From contig JBKPTC010000137.1 of NCBI GenBank assembly GCA_046735355.1, forward strand, positions 1-9,071: DNA of 9,071 nt, given 5' to 3'. The notes beneath the pieces were generated by a model. The model was not told the DNA's origin. It searched no databases and was given only the letters and a program-made list of their open reading frames with translations. Of the stretch, positions 5,130-9,071 are shown piece by piece; the stretch's first letter is position 1; every line of letters begins with the position of its first letter. The stretch is from DATAEU01 sp046735355 (GTDB lineage Bacteria; Actinomycetota; UBA4738; HRBIN12). Position numbers and translations under genes: made by a program.

Positions 5130-6779
5130 ATGGTCGTTCAGCGCTCGGCGGTCGATCGAACGAGCCGCCCCGTCGTCGCGGCCCGGCACGACGCCACCCA
5201 GATCCGCGGCCGGCTGAACGGACGTGCCTGGCTGGCGCTGGCCGTCGGCGGCGTGTGCGCAGCCTGGACCGTGCTCATCTTGGTCTCGCCGTCGGTCCGG
5301 TTCCTGGCCGACTGGCCGTCCGCGCGCGTGCCGATCGAGACCGCGGGCGCGCTGATCGGCGTCCTGGTCGCGACCCTCGCCTACTTCCGATACGCGTACA
5401 CGGGCATCCGGGCGTTGCTGCTCGTGGCGCTCGCCTTCCTCGTGCTGTCGATCAACCAATTCGTCTTCGGCGTCGTCGTCTCGCCCGACGTGATCGCGAG
5501 GAACCTGAACGTCTACGTCTGGACGTGGGGTCGACTGATCGCCGGAACGCTGCTGCTCGCCGGCACGGCGCCGCGGCTGCGCCGGTCGTCCGTCCGCAAG
5601 CATCCGTTCCTCGACCTGACCGCGGGCGTCGCCGTCGTCGTGTGGCTGATCGGACTCGGGCCGGTGGTGCTCGGGGCGCTTGGCGATCGGCTACCGCCTA
5701 TCGGGCTCGCGCTCGAGCGGGCGTCGGCCGCGACGCTGACGGGGGTCAATCCGCATCTGTCGGCGCTGGACATGCTCGTCGCGCTGGCCGGCGCAGGCAT
5801 CTTCCTCGTCGCGGCCGCTCGCTACGCGGTCGCGCCGCCGAACGGTGAGGCCGAGCTGTCGTTGCTCGCGCCGGCGCTCGTACTCGCCGCGTTCGCGCAC
5901 GTCCACTACATGCTCATGCCGACCGTGTTCTCGGACGAGATCTCGACCGGCGACCTGCTCCGCGTCGCGTTCCAGGCCGTGGTGTTCGTCGGGCTGATGT
6001 GGGAGGTGCGCAGGGCGTACCTCGCCGAACGGCGGCGAGCCGGTGAGCTCGAATCGGCGTTCGCGGCCGAGCGTCGCCGGGCCGACGACCTCGAGCGCAT
6101 CGACCGCGCCCGCGCGGACCTGTTCCGCCTGGTGTCCCACGAGCTGATGCATCCGGTCGCGGCGGTGCGCGGCTGGATCGTCACGCTCGGGCGACGCTGG
6201 GACGAGCTCGACGACGACCAGAAACGCGACATCGTGAAGCGCCTCGACGCCGAGACGCAGCGGCTCCGCGACCTCGCCGAGCAGGCGCCCGACGCCGCCG
6301 ACGTCCGCGCGGTGCTCGAGCCGGTGGTGCCTCGTCACGAGCGCGTGACGGAGCTCGTCGAGCAGGCCGTCGGTGGCGCGCTCGAGCTCGACACACGTCT
6401 GGACGTGTTCGTCGACGCCGTCGCGCGGAAGGCGTCCGTCCATGCCGACGGGGCGCGGATCCTCCAGGTGCTCCGGAACCTCCTCGTCAACTCGGCCCGG
6501 CACGCGGGCGATTCGCCGACGCAGCTGTCCGTGTTCGCCGACGACCACGAGGTGCTGTTCGAGGTCACGGACTACGGGCCGGGGATCTCGCCGGCGGACC
6601 TCCCGCACGTGTTCGAGCAGCGCTACCGAGGAAGCGACGCCGCGGGCGCGGGCGCCGGGCTCGGGCTGTACATCTGCAAGGGGATCGTCGAGGCCCACGG
6701 CGGGACGATCGCGGCCGAGAGCGTCCCGGGCGTGCGAACGACGTTCCGGTTCTCGCTTCCGAGGTCGGTCGGGAGATGA
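5130..6779 (+). CDS. Membrane sensor histidine kinase
   Basis: This 549-aa kinase should autophosphorylate and pass the phosphate to the downstream regulator. Residues 1-30 are a polar cytoplasmic tail. About 33-292 hold seven or eight hydrophobic segments with short loops, so sensing is probably within or near the membrane; I do not recognise a named sensor domain. A charged Arg/Glu/Ala-rich helix (about 293-330) links to the HisKA-like dimerisation domain with H337 (RLVSHELMHPVAAVRGW). The ATPase domain follows, with N box LRNLLVNSARHAG (448-460), G1 box DYGPGIS (481-487), F box FEQRYRG (495-501) and G2 box GLGLYICKG (510-518). The H box is unusual: Met-His replaces the common Arg-Thr after HEL. 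ATG 5130 is preceded by GAGG at 5121-5124; GTG 5124 is an alternative. The stop overlaps the regulator start by ATGA, a strong sign of a cognate pair. The signal is unknown. Confidence 0.93.
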   Translation: MVVQRSAVDRTSRPVVAARHDATQIRGRLNGRAWLALAVGGVCAAWTVLILVSPSVRFLADWPSARVPIETAGALIGVLVATLAYFRYAYTGIRALLLVALAFLVLSINQFVFGVVVSPDVIARNLNVYVWTWGRLIAGTLLLAGTAPRLRRSSVRKHPFLDLTAGVAVVVWLIGLGPVVLGALGDRLPPIGLALERASAATLTGVNPHLSALDMLVALAGAGIFLVAAARYAVAPPNGEAELSLLAPALVLAAFAHVHYMLMPTVFSDEISTGDLLRVAFQAVVFVGLMWEVRRAYLAERRRAGELESAFAAERRRADDLERIDRARADLFRLVSHELMHPVAAVRGWIVTLGRRWDELDDDQKRDIVKRLDAETQRLRDLAEQAPDAADVRAVLEPVVPRHERVTELVEQAVGGALELDTRLDVFVDAVARKASVHADGARILQVLRNLLVNSARHAGDSPTQLSVFADDHEVLFEVTDYGPGISPADLPHVFEQRYRGSDAAGAGAGLGLYICKGIVEAHGGTIAAESVPGVRTTFRFSLPRSVGR

Positions 6780-7471
6780 ACGATCGCGTCCGCGTCCTCA
6801 TCGTCGACGACCATCAGATGTTCGCCGACGCGCTCGTCGCGCTGCTGGACGTCGAGCAGGACGTCGAGGTGGTCGCCTCCGTCCGAACCGGCGAGGAGGC
6901 GCTCGACGTCTGCGGACCCGCGCGCCCCGACGTCGTGCTGATGGACATCGACCTGCCCGGCATGGACGGGATCCAGGCCACCCGAGGCGTGCTGCGCATC
7001 TGCCCGAACGCACGCGTCGTCGGGATCTCGGCGATGCGCGATCCGCAGTTGCTCGCGCGCGCCGTCGCCGCCGGCGCATCCGGGTTCGTTCCGAAGACGC
7101 GCGCGGCCGACGAGCTCATGCGTGCGGTCAAGGCCGCGGCGGCGGGCGAGATGGTGCTGCCGGAGGGCGCGCTCGCGCCGGTGCTGGACCGGCTGCGGTC
7201 GGCGGCGGAGCAGACCGCGGACATGGGCGCGCGGTTCTCGACGCTGACGGGTCGCGAGATCGAGGTGCTGCAGTCGTTCGCCGACGGCCTGTCCACCGAG
7301 GACGTCGCGGTCCGCTTCGGCATCGGGATCCGGACGGTTCGCAGCCACGTCGAGAACGTGCTCGGCAAGCTTGGCGTGCATTCGAAGCTCGAGGCCGTTC
7401 TTCTGACGTTGCGCGCCGGCGTGATCCGGCTCGAAGAGACCGAGGGCTCGCTCCTCCGGAATCTTCCCTAG
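6776..7471 (+). CDS. NarL/LuxR-family response regulator
   Basis: This 231-aa DNA-binding regulator is the likely partner of the overlapping kinase gene. The receiver domain (about 5-120) has the acidic pair D11-D12, phosphoacceptor D57 in LMDIDLPGMDG, the conserved Ser at S85 and Lys at K107 (GFVPKTRA). A linker (about 121-152) leads to a LuxR-type helix-turn-helix at about 155-215: LTGREIEVLQSFADGLSTED, then VAVRFGIGIRTVRSHVENVLGKLGV, the canonical recognition-helix pattern. Length is typical of the NarL/FixJ class. The ATG is embedded in the kinase stop codon, which fits translational coupling. It most likely acts as a phosphorylation-dependent activator or repressor; targets cannot be read from the window. 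No inverted repeat that is obviously its site is seen upstream of the operon, so autoregulation is neither shown nor excluded. Confidence 0.96.
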   Translation: MNDRVRVLIVDDHQMFADALVALLDVEQDVEVVASVRTGEEALDVCGPARPDVVLMDIDLPGMDGIQATRGVLRICPNARVVGISAMRDPQLLARAVAAGASGFVPKTRAADELMRAVKAAAAGEMVLPEGALAPVLDRLRSAAEQTADMGARFSTLTGREIEVLQSFADGLSTEDVAVRFGIGIRTVRSHVENVLGKLGVHSKLEAVLLTLRAGVIRLEETEGSLLRNLP

Positions 7472-7546
7472 TCACCTGGCGTCAGATCTTGCGGCGCAGC
7501 TCCCGATGCAGTCGGGCGCACTCCCTACGCAGAATCAGGGGACACG

Positions 7547-7576
7547 GGATCCCCAGACGCCCGGGTCTGGGGCTCC
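7547..7576. terminator. Convergent intergenic hairpin, likely bidirectional terminator
   Basis: CCCCAGAC (7551-7558) and GTCTGGGG (7565-7572) form a perfect 8-bp stem with a 6-nt loop. Three more pairs flank it beyond one mismatch (7547-7549 with 7574-7576), making an 11 of 12 bp stem. It lies between the stops of the response regulator (7471, plus) and the small HTH gene (7604, minus). There is no T-tract, as is common in high-GC actinobacteria. A second small hairpin, CCCGA 7502-7506/TCGGG 7512-7516, lies upstream. The rest of this 132-bp spacer shows nothing else. Confidence 0.6.
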
Positions 7577-7603
7577 GTAGGGCTCGTCGGGCTCGTCCTC
7601 GAC

Positions 7604-7900
7604 CTACCGTTGAGGCGAGTCTTCCGTGTCCGGGATGATGATCGTTCCGTCTTCGGTCGCTCGCTGGTCCTGGCGGTCCAGGATGTGCCGGATCCGGTAG
7701 TGCGCCGCCTGTCGTGTCAAGCCGAGCGCCTCGCCGATGTCGGCCGCGGAGGCGCCCATCTCCCGCGCTCGGAGGATCGCCGCCGCCTCGAGGTCGTCGA
7801 GCGCCCGGCGGAGCTCGCGAAGAGCCGCAAGTCCGACCAGCGGAAAGTTCTCGTTCTCCGTGCGGCGGAGGAGGTCCCGCGGGATCGAAGGGTATGCCAC
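7604..7900 (-). CDS. Small helix-turn-helix protein, 98 aa
   Basis: This is probably a small DNA-binding protein. Residues about 26-46 form an Ala/Leu/Arg-rich helix (ALRELRRALDDLEAAAILRA). They are followed by a clear helix-turn-helix at about 47-72 (EMGASAADIGEALGLTRQAAHYRI), of the GxSxxxIGxALGxxRQAAxxR type common in actinobacteria. The tail (73-98) is acidic and probably disordered. There is no ligand-binding, receiver or membrane segment, so any control is through its own abundance or a partner. It starts at GTG 7900 with no visible Shine-Dalgarno sequence, but a TAGACT -10 box lies just upstream, so the mRNA is probably leaderless. It is divergent from the secreted surface protein gene and convergent to the response regulator. 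It could regulate the divergent gene; this is inferred from arrangement only. It is too small to place in a named family without a search. Confidence 0.82.
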   Translation of the reverse strand: MAYPSIPRDLLRRTENENFPLVGLAALRELRRALDDLEAAAILRAREMGASAADIGEALGLTRQAAHYRIRHILDRQDQRATEDGTIIIPDTEDSPQR

Positions 7901-7918
7901 GCAACGAGTCTACCGGTA
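7901..7918 (-). promoter_or_regulatory. Leaderless-type promoter of the HTH gene with an overlapping palindrome
   Basis: Reading the minus strand, TAGACT (7912 to 7907) is followed by six bases (CGTTGC) and then the GTG start at 7900. This spacing would put the transcription start on the start codon itself, a common arrangement in actinobacteria. A perfect 8-bp palindrome TACCGGTA (7911-7918) overlaps the -10 box and could be an operator for autoregulation. No good -35 hexamer is seen at 16-18 nt. The promoter is inferred from sequence only. Confidence 0.5.
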
Positions 7919-7975
7919 CGGGCGTAAATCGCATCGGACACATTCCCGAGCGGCTCTTGGTCTTAGGGCTAATTC

Positions 7976-8002
7976 GTCACCCCAGGGATGCACGTGGGTG
8001 AC
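7976..8002. repeat. Inverted repeat in the divergent spacer
   Basis: GTCACCC (7976-7982) and GGGTGAC (7996-8002) are perfect 7-bp inverted copies separated by 13 nt, with centres 20 bp apart, about two helical turns. It lies roughly 67 bp upstream of the -35 box of the surface protein gene and 76 bp from the start of the divergent HTH gene. The geometry suits a dimeric regulator on one face of DNA, but a chance repeat or an RNA hairpin is possible. Nothing else recognisable occurs between it and the promoter at 8069. Confidence 0.4.
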
Positions 8003-8068
8003 CTGCGGAAACGCGTCGGCGGAGGCAGCGCGTCCCCCGGGCGGCGGCGGATTGTCCGGAAAAAGGGT

Positions 8069-8098
8069 TTGACACGAATCCCCCGCGCACCCTACGGT
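8069..8098 (+). promoter_or_regulatory. Probable promoter of the surface protein gene
   Basis: TTGACA (8069-8074) and TACGGT (8093-8098) are spaced by 18 nt, the same layout as the promoter of the two-component operon. Transcription should begin near 8105, giving a leader of about 71 nt. The sequence before the -35 box is locally A-rich (GGAAAAAGGG at 8058-8067), which may help as a short UP-like element. Confidence 0.65.
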
Positions 8099-8104
8099 TG
8101 CGCC

Positions 8105-8153
8105 CGCGGTCTACCGCGTTGTGACTACAGCATGTTGCCCGGTCAAAGACCGG
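8105..8153 (+). promoter_or_regulatory. 5' leader with two perfect hairpins
   Basis: The leader carries CGCGG-TCTA-CCGCG at 8105-8118, right at the predicted 5' end, and CCGGTC-AAA-GACCGG at 8139-8153. The second ends 10 nt before the AGGGGG ribosome binding site (8164-8169). A 5'-terminal stem can protect mRNA, and the second could affect translation. I compared it by eye with c-di-AMP and c-di-GMP riboswitch patterns and found no match, so no riboswitch is called. Confidence 0.4.
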
Positions 8154-8175
8154 CGAGGCAGGCAGGGGGCCTTCT

Positions 8176-9071
8176 GTGAACGGATCTGGACTCGGCGACT
8201 CCTGGGCGTTCTACACGGACGAGAAGGGGAGGCGGCGTCCGCGCAAGGCGTTCGCGGTTCTCCTGCTTGTAGGACTCCTCCTCACGGTGATCGGGCCGAC
8301 GCTCGCCATGGCGTCGGACACGACGACGGACCCGACAGCCACGCCGACGGAGAGTGCAACGCCGAGCCCGACCGACTCGCCGACGCCGACCGAGACCGCA
8401 ACGCCCGCTCCGACGGAGGCCCCGTCCCCGGAAGCGACACAGACGTCGGGCGGTACCGACACGCAGACGCCCGCCGCGAGCCCGACCGACGCGTCGTCGG
8501 CGACCTCCACGACCACAACGGGCACACCAACGATCTCGAGCGACAAGGCTGATTACGCTCCCGGCGATTCCGTCCACCTCTCCGGATCCGGATGGGCGCC
8601 GAGTGAGTCGGTCCACCTGCGCGTCAACGACGACATCGGGGACACTTGGCGGTACGACAACGACGTGGTCGCCGACGCCGACGGAAACGTCGCTGACTCG
8701 CTCACGCTGCCGGACTGGTTTGTCGCCACGTATCGCGTGACGGCAACCGGTGCGACCTCGGGGACGGTGACCACCGTCTTCACGGACGCCAGCCTCGACG
8801 CAGCGCCGCTTACCGTTCGCCGCACGCAGGGGAGCCCCCCGTGCAAAGACACAAATGCGGCGCAGACGTCGTTCACGCAAGGTGAGACGGTCTGCGTGAC
8901 CACGACGGTGGCGACGCAAGGCGGTGGTGGGAATCCCGACCTCTTCATCCAGTGGCTTAACCCGTCGGCGACGGAGGTCCAGCTCGACACGCGCAGCGGT
9001 GTCGCCAACGGGTCAAGCCAGAGCGCAACGTTGGCACTCGCGGCCAACGCTCCGGCGGGCGTGTGGACCGT
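8176..9071 (+). CDS. Secreted Ser/Thr/Pro-rich surface protein with Ig-like domains (3' end outside window)
   Basis: The frame stays open to the right edge, giving 298 visible residues. A polar 24-residue start with a basic cluster (GRRRPRK) precedes a hydrophobic segment at about 25-43. That segment ends at A44-M-A46, a likely signal peptidase site, so the protein is exported. Residues 47-119 are a low-complexity Ser/Thr/Pro/Ala/Glu linker with irregular TPTE/SPTD units, typical of a wall-spanning or glycosylated stalk. About 120-205 form a beta-rich Ig-like module starting DKADYAPGDSVHLSGSGWAP and ending in LPDWFVATYRVTATGATSG. This pattern I recall from large actinobacterial and Chloroflexi exported proteins. 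A second beta-rich module starts near 206, with Cys 223 and 240 able to form a disulfide. GTG 8176 has AGGGGG 6 nt upstream and there is an in-frame stop at 8122. Role is probably adhesion or matrix; any catalytic domain would lie beyond the window. Confidence 0.88.
   Translation, partial: MNGSGLGDSWAFYTDEKGRRRPRKAFAVLLLVGLLLTVIGPTLAMASDTTTDPTATPTESATPSPTDSPTPTETATPAPTEAPSPEATQTSGGTDTQTPAASPTDASSATSTTTTGTPTISSDKADYAPGDSVHLSGSGWAPSESVHLRVNDDIGDTWRYDNDVVADADGNVADSLTLPDWFVATYRVTATGATSGTVTTVFTDASLDAAPLTVRRTQGSPPCKDTNAAQTSFTQGETVCVTTTVATQGGGGNPDLFIQWLNPSATEVQLDTRSGVANGSSQSATLALAANAPAGVWT
8314..8532 (+). repeat. Low-complexity Thr/Pro/Ser-rich coding repeat
   Basis: This stretch encodes residues 47-119 of the surface protein. 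It is built from irregular short units such as TPTES, SPTDS, TPTET and APTEA, with frequent ACG, CCG and GAG/GAC codons. Units are degenerate at DNA level, so slippage-driven length change is less likely than in a perfect tandem repeat. Comparable Thr/Pro linkers are often O-mannosylated in actinobacteria; that is family knowledge, not shown here. Confidence 0.8.

Noticed and set aside
5691..6698. Minus-strand open frame of 335 codons within the kinase
   Set aside because: It is antisense to clearly conserved kinase boxes and has no recognisable motif.
6373..7638. Plus-strand open frame of 421 codons across the kinase end and the regulator
   Set aside because: It overlaps two genes with strong motifs in other frames and is almost entirely Arg/Ser/Ala-rich, a frame-shift shadow.
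7940..8175. Possible c-di-AMP or c-di-GMP riboswitch before the surface protein gene
   Set aside because: Such elements precede wall and surface genes, but the conserved core segments of these riboswitches are not visible, and part of the region lies upstream of the likely promoter.
8143..8919. Minus-strand open frame of 258 codons opposite the surface protein
   Set aside because: The plus strand has promoter, ribosome binding site, signal peptide and Ig-like pattern. The minus frame is Arg-rich without motifs.
1..9071. CRISPR array, tRNA or rRNA genes, phage or defence module
   Set aside because: No regularly spaced repeats, no tRNA cloverleaf or rRNA segments, and no known defence-system domains were seen on either strand.

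Overview
The window is very GC-rich with strongly G/C-biased third codon positions. Gene starts mix ATG and GTG, one gene appears leaderless, and gene content includes a DUF6766-like membrane protein, a Tat-exported multicopper oxidase and a NarL-type regulator. This points to a high-GC actinobacterium (Actinomycetota). A deep-branching class such as Thermoleophilia is a reasonable guess, but it rests on general resemblance, not on a search.

Layout from left to right. (1) The 3' part of nusG, with an Ala/Glu/Pro-rich acidic N-terminal extension, ends at 658. (2) A large CotA/bilirubin-oxidase-like multicopper oxidase with a Tat signal lies convergently on the minus strand (761-2941). (3) A 189-bp divergent spacer holds two overlapping inverted repeats. 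It is followed by a tightly coupled plus-strand pair: a 59-aa His-containing protein (3131-3310) and a 147-aa DUF6766-like membrane protein (3319-3762). (4) rplK-rplA (L11-L1; 3896-5046) overlap by ATGA and sit behind their own likely promoter and a structured leader. (5) A two-component pair follows, also overlapping by ATGA: a multi-span membrane histidine kinase (5130-6779) and a NarL/LuxR-type response regulator (6776-7471), behind a TTGACA-type promoter just after rplA. (6) A convergent hairpin separates them from a small minus-strand helix-turn-helix protein (7604-7900), apparently leaderless. (7) A divergent spacer with a good promoter leads into a secreted, Ser/Thr/Pro-rich, Ig-like-domain surface protein (8176 onward) that runs off the right edge.

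How it fits together. nusG, rplK and rplA are normally adjacent in the secE-nusG-rplK-rplA-rplJ-rplL cluster. Here nusG is separated from rplK by about 3.2 kb of unrelated genes. After rplA the expected rplJ/rplL are absent from the remaining 4 kb, and a signalling operon stands there instead. The ribosomal block has therefore been split into separately promoted pieces. The kinase and regulator are almost certainly partners; their signal and targets are not visible. The small HTH protein is divergent to the surface protein and could regulate it, which is inference.

I found no CRISPR array, transposase, tRNA, rRNA or clear phage or defence module. I do not see a strong case for an undescribed system. 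The most unusual points are the broken ribosomal cluster, the altered H-box of the kinase and the structured leaders.
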